Assembly (NCBI RefSeq): GCF_009733845.1 | Contig: NZ_WNXZ01000003.1 | Coordinates: 496,001-560,000, forward strand | Source of the DNA: Pseudactinotalea terrae | GTDB lineage: Bacteria > Actinomycetota > Actinomycetes > Actinomycetales > Beutenbergiaceae | Direction: 5' to 3' | DNA length: 64,000 nt | Shown here: positions 18,491 to 25,679 of the stretch, one piece after another | How the letters are laid out: each line of letters starts with the position of its first letter | How positions within the stretch are numbered: the stretch's first letter is position 1 | Position numbers and translations under genes: made by a program | The notes under the pieces: generated by a model | What the model saw: only the letters and a program-made list of their open reading frames with translations | Told to the model about the DNA's origin: nothing | The model's database searches: none

Positions 18491-18523
18491 GAAGGCCGCC
18501 GCGCGTCAGCGCGAGCGGCCTTC
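18491..18523. terminator. Second hairpin with the same loop
   Basis: GAAGGCCGC (18491-18499) pairs with GCGGCCTTC (18515-18523) around the 15-base loop CGCGCGTCAGCGCGA, which is identical to the loop of the hairpin at 18346-18420. The stems differ by compensating changes (GCCAC/GTGGC there, GCCGC/GCGGC here), so the hairpin structure has been kept. It resembles a terminator. Confidence 0.55.
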
Positions 18524-18550
18524 GGCGTTGTCGGGTGTCGGAAGTGGGCG

Positions 18551-18695
18551 GGGGAGCGCGAGCTGGGCGCCCCAGGCCCGCGCGTGGCCGAGCTCGTCAG
18601 GCAGCAGCGGGCCCTCGTAGCCCTCGACCTAGAAGCTCTCCGGGCGAGGACGAGCGTGGCCTCGTGGCGCTCCAGGAGCTTGGCGGCCCACGGTG
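18551..18695 (-). pseudogene. Flavodoxin C-terminal remnant
   Basis: Read on the - strand, one frame gives WAAKLLERHEATLVLA. A one-base shift then gives RPESF, an in-frame TAG, and VEGYEGPLLPDELGHARAWG followed by AQLALP. This matches the C-terminus of the intact flavodoxin encoded at 20267-20812 (HFIVEDAEGPL, then RARAWGAELAG). One frameshift and one nonsense codon make it non-functional, and no N-terminal flavodoxin part (the FMN-binding loop) is found upstream. It sits directly beside the ssrA-like repeats and was probably damaged by insertion or deletion there. Confidence 0.6.
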
Positions 18696-18839
18696 ATGGC
18701 CAGCGGCGCGGCGTTCACGTCCATCCCCCGGACCTCGCCGCTGTTCTCAGGCCCCAGGCCGGCGGCTCCCGCCCCTGCGTCAGCGACCCTTCTCCCTCGT
18801 GCGTGGCGCAGGAGGCTGGGTGGTGCCGGACGGCGTACC

Positions 18840-18853
18840 GGGACCAAGGGCCC
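18840..18853. promoter_or_regulatory. DosR/DevR-like box upstream of the GyrI-like/USP operon
   Basis: GGGAC-CAAG-GGCCC lies 67 bases before the start at 18920. The DosR box core in mycobacteria is GGGAC-N4-GTCCC, often with a GGCCC variant. The site is imperfect in one base, and no dosR gene is in the window, so the regulator is inferred. Confidence 0.35.
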
Positions 18854-18919
18854 TGTCGCCGGTCTGGGTGCGGGAGTTCGATGGCAACGACAGCGATGTA
18901 CACCATGAAGGAGGCTGTC

Positions 18920-19399
18920 ATGTCTGAGATCCACCTCACCGAGGTCCTCGAGCAGCCGGTGGCGGCGGTTCGCCGCCGCGTGCGGATGGAGGAGCTGCAG
19001 GACACGATGGGCGCCGCGTTCGAGCAGGTGCTCGCGGCGCTCGAGGAGTCGGGTACCCGAACGGCAGGAGCGCCCTACGCGCGCTATCGAGGCGTGAGCG
19101 CAGACCTGGTCGACGTCGAGATCGGGTTTCCGGTGGAGTCGCCCTTCGCGGGGGCAGGCGATGTCGTGGGCGAGGTGCTGCCCGCGGCACGAGTCGTGGA
19201 GGCGGTGCACGCCGGGGGATATGACGCCCTCCGCTCCACGTACGAGGAGATCGAGCGCTGGATGCGGGAGAAGGGTGTGACGCCGTCGGAGGAGATGTGG
19301 GAGTTCTACGAGTCGGGGCTGCAGTCCGACCCTGACCCTGCGAACTGGCGAACCCGCATCGTGTGGCCGGTCACCGGCCTCGCCATCAGCCGGGATTGA
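18920..19399 (+). CDS. GyrI-like / AraC effector-binding-fold protein
   Basis: A 159-residue single-domain protein with the GyrI-like small-molecule-binding fold (SHS2 repeats). It starts IHLTEVLEQPVAAVRRRV, has the central DVEIGFPVE strand and ends in a WRTRIVWPV strand with a conserved aromatic/Glu-rich region (STYEEIERW). These proteins bind or in some cases hydrolyse hydrophobic small molecules; no DNA-binding domain is attached. I place the start at ATG 18920, preceded by AAGGAGG; the open frame extends further upstream without support. It is followed after 11 bases by the universal stress protein gene, probably in one operon under the DosR-like box. Confidence 0.75.
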   Translation: MSEIHLTEVLEQPVAAVRRRVRMEELQDTMGAAFEQVLAALEESGTRTAGAPYARYRGVSADLVDVEIGFPVESPFAGAGDVVGEVLPAARVVEAVHAGGYDALRSTYEEIERWMREKGVTPSEEMWEFYESGLQSDPDPANWRTRIVWPVTGLAISRD

Positions 19400-19410
19400 G
19401 CAGGTCCGAG

Positions 19411-20301
19411 ATGTCTGACGACGTTGCCACCGACGGCTGGGTCCTGGTCGGCGTCGACGGATCGGAGCACGACCCGTGCATCGTGGACTGGGCAGCAGCA
19501 GAGGCCGAGCGACGGGGCGTCGGCCTGTGGGTGCTCTTCACGGTCCCGCCCTTCACGGGCGCCGCGATCTACGACCTCACTCCCACCGCAGACCTGCTCG
19601 AGTCCGCGCGGCCGATCGCGCGGGCCGCGGCGGATCGCGCGCGCGACGAGCGCCCGGACCTGCTGGTCGTCTCGCAGGTCCTCCTCGAGGATCCCGCCTC
19701 CGCACTCGTCCGGCTGTCCGCGCGCGCCGGGGTTCTCGTCGTCGGGGCGCGCGGGCTCGGCCGGGTCGCCGGAACGCTCCTGGGCTCGGTCTCACAACGG
19801 GTCGTCGCGGGTGCGCGGTGCCCGGTCGTCGTCGTTCGTGGGCCAGCCGCGGACCCGAACGGACCGGTCGTCGTCGGCGTCGACCCCGACCACGTCGAAC
19901 CTGACGTGCTGTGTTTCGCCTTCTCGGAAGCCGACCGACGCGGCGCCAGGCTGTGCCTGGCCTCTGCGAGCCTACGACCCGGCCACGGGTCAGCGCTCGT
20001 CAGCGCAGCCGTCACGTCGCGCGGCAGCTCCGCAGAGGCGGCTGCCATGACGATGCGGAAGGTCGCCGAGACGTGGTCTGAGCACTACCCGGCCCTGCCA
20101 GTCGATGTCCGGATCGTGCGCCGCCACCCCGTGGAGGCGCTGACCATGTCGGCCGCGACCGCGTGTCTGGTCGTGGTGGGTCATCGCGAGCGTGGCCAGC
20201 TCGCCGAGCGGCTGCTGGGATCTGTCACTCGCGGCATCCTGCACGAAGCGCCGGTCGTGGCCATCGTCAGGGTTGCTCGCCGCCCGCGATCGGAGCCCTG
20301 A
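19411..20301 (+). CDS. Tandem-domain universal stress protein
   Basis: A 296-residue protein made of two UspA domains (about 8-145 and 152-292). Both have the ATP-binding signature G-x2-G-x9-G-S: GARGLGRVAGTLLGSVS in the first and GHRERGQLAERLLGSVT in the second. Two-domain USPs that bind ATP are common in actinobacterial hypoxia and dormancy regulons and help cells survive slow growth. The start is ATG 19411. Its 3' end overlaps the convergent flavodoxin gene by 35 bases (20267-20301), so transcription of one can interfere with the other. Confidence 0.9.
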   Translation: MSDDVATDGWVLVGVDGSEHDPCIVDWAAAEAERRGVGLWVLFTVPPFTGAAIYDLTPTADLLESARPIARAAADRARDERPDLLVVSQVLLEDPASALVRLSARAGVLVVGARGLGRVAGTLLGSVSQRVVAGARCPVVVVRGPAADPNGPVVVGVDPDHVEPDVLCFAFSEADRRGARLCLASASLRPGHGSALVSAAVTSRGSSAEAAAMTMRKVAETWSEHYPALPVDVRIVRRHPVEALTMSAATACLVVVGHRERGQLAERLLGSVTRGILHEAPVVAIVRVARRPRSEP

Positions 20302-20812
20302 GCTCGGCGGCCACCGCACCGGCGAGCTCGGCACCCCACGCCCGGGCACGTTCACGCTCGCCCTCACGCAACGGTCCCTCCGCGTCCTCCACGATGAAGT
20401 GGTCGGGGTGGCCGATGATGGTGAAGCCGTGCTGGCGGAGGCCGTGTGCCACGCCGCGGGCCGCACTGCCGGCGAGCGCTGAGGGCAGCTTGGTGTCGAA
20501 GGCGGCAGCCCGCCGACCGGCACCCACCGCCGGCAGTCCCACCAGCCACTCCCGAACGCCGTCGGCGATGTCACCGTGAGTACCGACCTCCTGCGGGTGC
20601 GCCAGTCCTCGCGACCACGGACGGCTCATGCCGAGGACCTGGGTGGGTGCACCGACGATCAACAGGTCGGCCGCGTTGACCACCTCTGCTGTGGCCTCGT
20701 CCACCGAGACCACCGTCGTCGTGGCTCCGGCATCCTTGGCACCTGCTGCGATCTCCGACGCGACGTCACGCGTCTGCCCGAAGTGCGTCTCGTACACCAC
20801 GACGACGTCCAT
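20267..20812 (-). CDS. Flavodoxin-like FMN protein
   Basis: A 181-residue flavodoxin-fold protein: N-terminal strand VVVVYETHFGQTRDVASEIA with the FMN phosphate loop (T/S-rich ETHFGQT), then LLIVGAPTQVLGMSRPWSR and the C-terminal HFIVEDAEGPL segment. Such proteins carry electrons at low potential or act as NAD(P)H:quinone-type partners. The ATG at 20812 is preceded by AAGGAGA; a longer frame upstream is unsupported. Tandem DosR-like half-sites lie about 62-84 bases upstream. A broken copy of its C-terminus lies at 18551-18695. It is convergent with, and overlaps, the USP gene. Confidence 0.85.
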   Translation of the reverse strand: MDVVVVYETHFGQTRDVASEIAAGAKDAGATTTVVSVDEATAEVVNAADLLIVGAPTQVLGMSRPWSRGLAHPQEVGTHGDIADGVREWLVGLPAVGAGRRAAAFDTKLPSALAGSAARGVAHGLRQHGFTIIGHPDHFIVEDAEGPLREGERERARAWGAELAGAVAAELRAPIAGGEQP

Positions 20813-20873
20813 GATCGATCTCCTTCGCTGACGGGCGCCTGTTCTTCTACTTCCATCGTGCCGCGTGGCGGAC

Positions 20874-20896
20874 GTCCCGAAAGGGACGAACGTCCC
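20874..20896. promoter_or_regulatory. Tandem DosR/DevR-like half-sites upstream of flavodoxin
   Basis: GTCCC-GAAA-GGGAC (20874-20887) and GGGAC-GAAC-GTCCC (20883-20896) share a GGGAC. The second is a perfect GGGAC-N4-GTCCC palindrome, the core of the mycobacterial DosR box. It lies 71 bases upstream of the flavodoxin ATG. The regulator is not in the window. Confidence 0.45.
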
Positions 20897-20933
20897 CACG
20901 ACCGAGGTCCCTGCCTGCGAGAAGGAACCCGGC

Positions 20934-21911
20934 TCACAGCACGATGACGGTGGCGACGGTCAGGTAGATCGCCACCGTGAGGACGTCCTGGATCACGGTG
21001 GCCAGCGGTCCCGACCCGAACGCCGGGTCCTTGTGGAGCCGTTGGATCAGCCAGGGGAGCGCGAGGGCTACCAGGCTGGCGATGGACGACGCCGCCAGCA
21101 GCGCGAAGGCGACGGCGGTCGCGACCAGCCAATCCCCCCAGAGCGCACCGACCATGGGAAACACGAGCGCCCCGAGGATGAGGCCGAGGAGGACGCCGGT
21201 GATCACCTCACGCCTGGCCACCTGGCGCAGGCTGATCCCCAGGGAGAGCCCGCGGATCACCAGCGTCTCGGTCTGGGTGCCCACGGCGTCGGCCATGTAG
21301 ACCACGCCGGGCACAAAGTAGGCGATCAGGACCTGCTGGGCGAGCTGCTCCTCGAAGCTGCCGACCACGCCGGCCGCGACGAGCGCACCGAGGAGCCCGA
21401 GAAGAAGCCACGGCAGCCGATGCCTCAGCCGTCGGACGACCGGCTCGACGGTGGTGGTCTGCGCGGCCGACGCGGAGCGGGTGAATCCGCCGAGCCGCAC
21501 CATGTCCTCGTCGTGCTCCTCGAGCAGGATGCCCAGCAGCGTGGGGGCCGGCACGAGCCCGACGAACCGACCGCCGGCGTCGATCACGGCGAGCGTGGGC
21601 TCGGCATGCTGGACGGCGAGCCACGCCGCACGCTCCTGGTCCGTTGCGGGGCCCACCACTGGCGGCTCGGTGTCCATGATGTCGGCGACGAGCGTCTCTG
21701 GGGACGCGGCGAACATCCGCTCGAGGGAGACCAGGCCGAGGAGCTCGTCCGCCTCCACGACGGCGACCACCCCGGCGCTGTCGTACAGGTGTCCGCTCAT
21801 GCGGGTCAGCGTCGCTCCGATCGTGTCGTGCCGCGCCGCGAGGGGGACGTTGCGCGAGGCGTGGTGCGCGGCCGTGCCGAGCTCGGCACCGACGGTCGCG
21901 GGATCGGCCAT
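20934..21911 (-). CDS. MgtE-type magnesium transporter, short form
   Basis: A 325-residue membrane protein. The first ~170 residues hold a CBS-domain pair (GVVAVVEADELLGLVSLERM and PTLAVIDAGGRFVGLVP). The last ~150 form the MgtE channel domain with about five membrane segments and the family signature GTQTETLVIRGLSLG. MgtE channels import Mg2+ and close when Mg2+ binds their cytosolic domains. The usual N-terminal superhelical domain is missing, so this is shorter than the ~450 residues common in the family. ATG 21911 and ATG 21914 are both possible; AAAGG is better spaced for 21911. It follows the zinc dehydrogenase gene on the same strand. Confidence 0.85.
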   Translation of the reverse strand: MADPATVGAELGTAAHHASRNVPLAARHDTIGATLTRMSGHLYDSAGVVAVVEADELLGLVSLERMFAASPETLVADIMDTEPPVVGPATDQERAAWLAVQHAEPTLAVIDAGGRFVGLVPAPTLLGILLEEHDEDMVRLGGFTRSASAAQTTTVEPVVRRLRHRLPWLLLGLLGALVAAGVVGSFEEQLAQQVLIAYFVPGVVYMADAVGTQTETLVIRGLSLGISLRQVARREVITGVLLGLILGALVFPMVGALWGDWLVATAVAFALLAASSIASLVALALPWLIQRLHKDPAFGSGPLATVIQDVLTVAIYLTVATVIVL

Positions 21912-21931
21912 CATCAACCTTTCGGGACGGT

Positions 21932-21983
21932 GCGCTCGGCACCCCGCGGTGACCACGCCGTGGAGACGGGTGGTGCCGAGCGC
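21932..21983. repeat. Inverted repeat between the dehydrogenase and mgtE
   Basis: GCGCTCGGCACC (21932-21943) and GGTGCCGAGCGC (21972-21983) are perfect 12-base reverse complements around 28 bases. On the - strand the hairpin lies after the dehydrogenase stop and about 20 bases before the mgtE start. It could attenuate read-through or shape mgtE expression. There is no U-tract and it does not match the Mg2+-sensing M-box as far as I can judge. Confidence 0.45.
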
Positions 21984-21994
21984 GGCCTCGGTGC

Positions 21995-23053
21995 TCAGCG
22001 CGAGATGACGACCTTGAGGGCCTTCGTCTCCGCTGCACGCTCGAAGGTGTCATAGGCCTCGAGCATCTGCTCGAACCGGAACTGGTGCGTCATGAACTTC
22101 TCGGCGGGGATCTTGTCCTGGGCCACCAGCTTCAGCAGCATCGGAGTGGTCGAGGTGCTCACCAGACCGGTCGTCAGGGTGATGTCCTTGATCCACAGAT
22201 CCTGCATGGCGAGCTCGACCGGTCGGCCGTGCACACCGACGTTGGCGACGTGACCGCCGGGCCGGATGATCTCGGTGCAGCCCTGGAGGGTCGTGGGGAT
22301 ACCGACCGCTTCGATCGCGACGTCGACGCCGAGACCGCCCTCGGTCAGTGCGCGCACCTCCTCCTGCCACCCCTCTTTTCCGCTGTTGACCCCGTCGGTA
22401 GCGCCGAACGCCATGGCCTGCTCGATGCGGCTGTCATCGAGGTCGACGGCGATGACGCGTGAGGCGCCGTAGAGCCCGAGGGTCATCATCACGGCCAGAC
22501 CGATCGGACCCGATCCGACGACCGCGACGACGTCACCCGGCTTCGTGCCGCCGTTGCGGACCCCGATCTCGAACCCGGTGGGCAGGATGTCCGACAGCAT
22601 CACGGCGGCATCGGGGCTGACGCCGTCGGGGAGCTTGTGAACCGAGGTGTCGGCGAACGGGACCCGGACGTACTCCGCCTGTGTGCCGTCGATGAGATGG
22701 CCGAGTATCCATCCGATGCCGCTGACTCCTTCGTCGGCCAGGCAGTGGGCGTAGAGACCCTGCTGGCAGTACGAGCAGTTCCCGCAGGCGGTGATGCAGG
22801 AGAGGATCACCCGATCGCCGACGTCGACCTTGGTCACGGCTGAGCCGACCTCGGTGACCGTGCCCACGCCCTCGTGCCCGAGGATGCGGCCCTCCGTGAC
22901 TGCGGGAACGTCTCCCTTGAGGATGTGGAGATCCGTGCCGCAGATGGTTGTCGTGTCCATGCGGACGATGACGTCCGTCGGATGCTTGATCGTCGGATCG
23001 GGGACCTCGTCCCACGTCTTGCGTCCGGGACCGTGATACACCAGTGCTCTCAT
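21995..23053 (-). CDS. Zinc-dependent alcohol dehydrogenase, class III-like
   Basis: A 352-residue medium-chain dehydrogenase. The catalytic zinc site is in TTTICGTDLHIL (C38) and GHEGVGTV (H and E near 61-62). The structural-zinc cysteines are in the CITACGNCSYCQQGLYAHC segment. The Rossmann motif is GSGPIGLAVM near 174. It should oxidise or reduce alcohols/aldehydes with NAD(H). The ATG at 23053 follows AAGAAGG. It is the first gene of a likely two-gene unit with mgtE. It is divergent from nadE, with a 334-base spacer that holds a DosR-like box. Confidence 0.9.
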   Translation of the reverse strand: MRALVYHGPGRKTWDEVPDPTIKHPTDVIVRMDTTTICGTDLHILKGDVPAVTEGRILGHEGVGTVTEVGSAVTKVDVGDRVILSCITACGNCSYCQQGLYAHCLADEGVSGIGWILGHLIDGTQAEYVRVPFADTSVHKLPDGVSPDAAVMLSDILPTGFEIGVRNGGTKPGDVVAVVGSGPIGLAVMMTLGLYGASRVIAVDLDDSRIEQAMAFGATDGVNSGKEGWQEEVRALTEGGLGVDVAIEAVGIPTTLQGCTEIIRPGGHVANVGVHGRPVELAMQDLWIKDITLTTGLVSTSTTPMLLKLVAQDKIPAEKFMTHQFRFEQMLEAYDTFERAAETKALKVVISR

Positions 23054-23268
23054 CGTGCGACCTTCTTTCGGTGACGCCGGCCCAGGCCGGACCGGCGTGG
23101 ACAGTGCTTGTGCCGAGCTGTCGGGAGGCCGCGGGAGCGAGTCGACGCGCGCGACGAAGGGCCTCGATCGAGAAGCGTGAGGCGCCGTCGCACACGAGCA
23201 CCCGACCGAGTGGAATCATGTCCGACCTGACATATCTCGAGCGTCACCCATCGCGGCCGCGTTCGACA

Positions 23269-23282
23269 GGGACCAAGGTCAC
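23269..23282. promoter_or_regulatory. DosR/DevR-like box between the dehydrogenase and nadE
   Basis: GGGAC-CAAG-GTCAC differs from the GGGAC-N4-GTCCC core by one base. It is 106 bases upstream of nadE and 216 bases upstream of the dehydrogenase. Apart from this site and the nadE promoter, I see nothing in the spacer 23054-23387. Confidence 0.3.
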
Positions 23283-23375
23283 TCGTTCGGGTCGGGTTCC
23301 AGCAGGGGAGCCGGCACACCTGACCGGACCGGGTGCCACGTGCTCGTCCGCGCCGCGAGCGTCCGTGACCCGCAT

Positions 23376-23381
23376 TAGCGT
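23376..23381 (+). promoter_or_regulatory. -10 box of a predicted leaderless nadE transcript
   Basis: TAGCGT is followed by 6 bases (GTGGGC) and then the ATG at 23388. No Shine-Dalgarno sequence is present. The same TANNNT-N6-ATG layout precedes the ferredoxin gene at 47967. Confidence 0.45.
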
Positions 23382-23387
23382 GTGGGC

Positions 23388-24212
23388 ATGGACAACGTTC
23401 AGCAGAGGATCGTCGCCGAGATGGGCGTGCGACCGGACATCGATCCGGCAGCGGAGGCCGAGCGGCGGGTGGCCTTCCTGAGCGACTACCTCGCGGCCAC
23501 CGGTGCGCGCGGGTACGTGCTCGGCATCTCGGGCGGGCTCGACTCCACGCTCGCCGGGCGGCTCGCCCAGCTCGCCGTCGAGCGCCGGCGCAACGAGGGC
23601 GCCGACGCCGTCTTCGTGGCAGCGCGGCTGCCGTACAAGGTGCAGCTCGACGAGGACGACGCGCAGGCAGCACTCGACTTCATCGCCGCCGACGAGGTCG
23701 TCACCTACAACGTGGCGCCCGCCGTCGATGCGTTCGTGTCCTCCTACCTGACCGCGACCGGCCAACCGCTCTCGGACTTCACGAAGGGCAACACCAAGGC
23801 GCGGCTGCGCATGGTCGCCCAGTACGCCCTCGCCGGTGATCGCGGGCTGCTCGTGATCGGCACCGACCACGGCTCGGAGTCGGTCACGGGGTTCTTCACC
23901 AAGTTCGGCGACGGCGCCGCCGACGTGCTGCCCCTGTTCGGGTTGAACAAGGGCCAGAACCGGGAGCTGCTGCGGGGGATCGGAGGGCCCGAGCGGCTCT
24001 GGGCGAAGGAACCCACGGCGGACCTTCTCGACGGCGTTCCCGGCAGGCCCGACGAGGTCGAGCTGGGCATGCGCTACGAGCACATCGACGCATACGTCGA
24101 AGGTCGTGAGGTGCCGGAGCCGGTCGCCGAGAAGATCGAGGCAGCCTGGCGACGCACGCGCCACAAGCGCACCACGCCGGTCACCCCGCAGGACACCTGG
24201 TGGAAGGAGTGA
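23388..24212 (+). CDS. nadE: Ammonia-dependent NAD+ synthetase
   Basis: Makes NAD+ from deamido-NAD+ (nicotinate adenine dinucleotide), ammonia and ATP in the cytosol. The 274-residue length and the whole sequence fit the short, ammonia-using NadE type (as in E. coli) with no glutaminase domain. The PP-loop GISGGLDST is at 46-54, followed by TDFTKGN-like [15 protein letters not shown] and the [19 protein letters not shown] segment. I chose ATG 23388 because it aligns with the family N-terminus; a GTG two codons upstream is possible. Actinobacteria usually rely on a large glutamine-dependent NadE, so this may be a second, condition-specific enzyme. It overlaps the next gene, which acts on related amide or nicotinamide-like substrates. 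Confidence 0.93.
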   Translation: MDNVQQRIVAEMGVRPDIDPAAEAERRVAFLSDYLAATGARGYVLGISGGLDSTLAGRLAQLAVERRRNEGADAVFVAARLPYKVQLDEDDAQAALDFIAADEVVTYNVAPAVDAFVSSYLTATGQPLSDFTKGNTKARLRMVAQYALAGDRGLLVIGTDHGSESVTGFFTKFGDGAADVLPLFGLNKGQNRELLRGIGGPERLWAKEPTADLLDGVPGRPDEVELGMRYEHIDAYVEGREVPEPVAEKIEAAWRRTRHKRTTPVTPQDTWWKE

Positions 24213-24781
24213 GCGCCGGCGTCGCGCTGCTCCTCGTCGACCTGCAGAACGCCTACTTCGAGGCTCCGGAGCTCGCCCGCGAGCAGGACACGCTGATCGA
24301 GCGGGCGAACGAGCTCGTGCGGGCAGCGCGGGATGCTGGCTGTCCCGTGGTGCTCGTGCGGACCGTGCACGCGCGCGACAAGTCGACGTGGACGGTCAAC
24401 ATGCTCGAGGACGACGAGGGTTTCGCGTTCCCGGGCAGCGCGCAGGCCGCCTACGTCGATGGGCTCGACACCGGCGGTGCCATCGATGTGACCAAGACCC
24501 GGGACGACTCGTTCCACGGCACGCGGCTGCACGACGTCCTCGACGAGCTGGACGTGAGTCACCTGCTGATCGGAGGGGTGTCCACGCACAGCTGCGTCGC
24601 AGAGACCGCGATGGCAGCCTTCGCGCACGACTTCCACGCGGCGATCGCGGGGGACGTGATCGCCTCCGAGAACACACAGCTCTCGGCCGCGATGCTCGAG
24701 TTCCTCACCGACGAGCTGCGTCAACCGGTGCTGGACCAGGCCGCGTGCATCGCCCTGCTCCGCACGGGTGCCTCCGCCTAG
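24200..24781 (+). CDS. Isochorismatase-family cysteine hydrolase
   Basis: A 193-residue alpha/beta hydrolase of the isochorismatase superfamily, with the catalytic triad D14 ([11 protein letters not shown]), K99 ([10 protein letters not shown]) and C132 ([12 protein letters not shown], with the usual cis-peptide region before it). Relatives include nicotinamidase, N-carbamoylsarcosine amidase and ureidoacrylate hydrolases. Overlap with nadE suggests an amidase, perhaps a nicotinamidase-like step in NAD recycling, but the metal-binding residues typical of nicotinamidase are not evident, so the substrate is open. The start is GTG 24200 (AGGA upstream) or GTG 24209; both overlap the end of nadE. 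Confidence 0.8.
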   Translation: MEGVSAGVALLLVDLQNAYFEAPELAREQDTLIERANELVRAARDAGCPVVLVRTVHARDKSTWTVNMLEDDEGFAFPGSAQAAYVDGLDTGGAIDVTKTRDDSFHGTRLHDVLDELDVSHLLIGGVSTHSCVAETAMAAFAHDFHAAIAGDVIASENTQLSAAMLEFLTDELRQPVLDQAACIALLRTGASA

Positions 24782-24792
24782 CGAGTCGCTGC

Positions 24793-25536
24793 TCAGCTTG
24801 CGGGGGCCGGCTCCTGCCGATGATCCGTTGTGTCGTCGACAGCAGGACGGTGACGGGGAAGCTGCCGGTCACGGACCAGGTGCTCGGCGAGATCGCGGAG
24901 CTTGATGTTGCGGTCCTGCGAGTAGCGCTTGAGGACCGCGAAGGCCTGCTCCTCGCTCAGCCCATGACGCTCCATGAGAATTCCCTGCGCCTGCCCGATC
25001 CGCTTGCGGCCGTCCAGGGCGAGGTTGAGCCCTTCGACGGTGAGCGACGAGCTCAGGGCGAGTGCTGCGTGCCGGGTGATGAGGTGGGCGAGGCCGATCT
25101 CGTCGCTGCTGAACACCCGCGGCTGGGCCCAGAACAGGTTCAGTGCGCCGACCCTGCGGTCCCCGGACTTGTTCCCCAGCTCGGTGCCGAGTGCGCTCTG
25201 GATGCCGAGGTCGACGGCGCGAGGTGCCCACCGCGGCCAGCGCATGTCGTTGGTGAGGTCCTGCGCTGCCATGGTCTCGCCCTGCCATGCGCTGTCGTGG
25301 CACGGGCCCTCGCCCAGCTCGTACTGCAGCCGATCCAGCTCCTCGACAACCGGGTCGGTCGGAGCGACCGTCTGCAGCTTCCCGCGACCGCGGATCAGTG
25401 TGATGCCGGCATAGTCGGCCCCGAGCTGCTGACATGTGTAGGAGACGATCTCAGCGGCCGTCTGGGCAGACCCAGGAGCTTCATGGAGGCGCTCGACCAG
25501 GACGGCGAGCTCACGGGCCAACCTGCTGTCATCCAT
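24793..25536 (-). CDS. GAF-ANTAR RNA-binding response regulator
   Basis: A 247-residue protein with an N-terminal GAF sensor domain (about 20-165) and a C-terminal ANTAR domain (about 170-235: GRKRIGQAQGILMERHGLSE). ANTAR domains bind paired-hexaloop RNA structures and act as antiterminators; GAF domains bind small ligands or sense redox. The ATG at 25536 is preceded by GAGGG. It is divergent from a second GAF-ANTAR gene 144 bases away. The ~20 residues after the ANTAR domain are unstructured. Confidence 0.88.
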   Translation of the reverse strand: MDDSRLARELAVLVERLHEAPGSAQTAAEIVSYTCQQLGADYAGITLIRGRGKLQTVAPTDPVVEELDRLQYELGEGPCHDSAWQGETMAAQDLTNDMRWPRWAPRAVDLGIQSALGTELGNKSGDRRVGALNLFWAQPRVFSSDEIGLAHLITRHAALALSSSLTVEGLNLALDGRKRIGQAQGILMERHGLSEEQAFAVLKRYSQDRNIKLRDLAEHLVRDRQLPRHRPAVDDTTDHRQEPAPAS

Positions 25537-25679
25537 CGTTCGATCCCTCGTGATGCTTTCCACAATCAGCTGACCCCTGTGCGCTCAGCGTAGGCCCGTG
25601 CCACGGCTGTCGATGCCACCTCGGGCCCGCGGACTCGGCTGCGGTAGTGTGACGTCGATCCACTGGAGTCGGGCGGGCT

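Noticed and set aside
18340-18530. A CRISPR array
   Set aside because: There are only two partial repeats with a 110-base gap, and each is tied to a terminator-like hairpin; no cas genes are present.
21912-21994. A Mg2+-sensing riboswitch ahead of mgtE
   Set aside because: The leader is only about 80 bases and holds a single 12-bp hairpin; it lacks the size and conserved loops of the M-box or mgtA types.
20865-22055. A 396-residue open frame on the + strand across mgtE
   Set aside because: It has Gly/Asp/His/Arg-rich low complexity and lies antisense to a clear membrane protein; no ribosome-binding site or family match.
22533-23219. A 228-residue - strand frame overlapping the zinc dehydrogenase start
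   Set aside because: It runs out of frame through the dehydrogenase with Arg/His-rich composition; its first ~55 residues in the spacer match nothing known.
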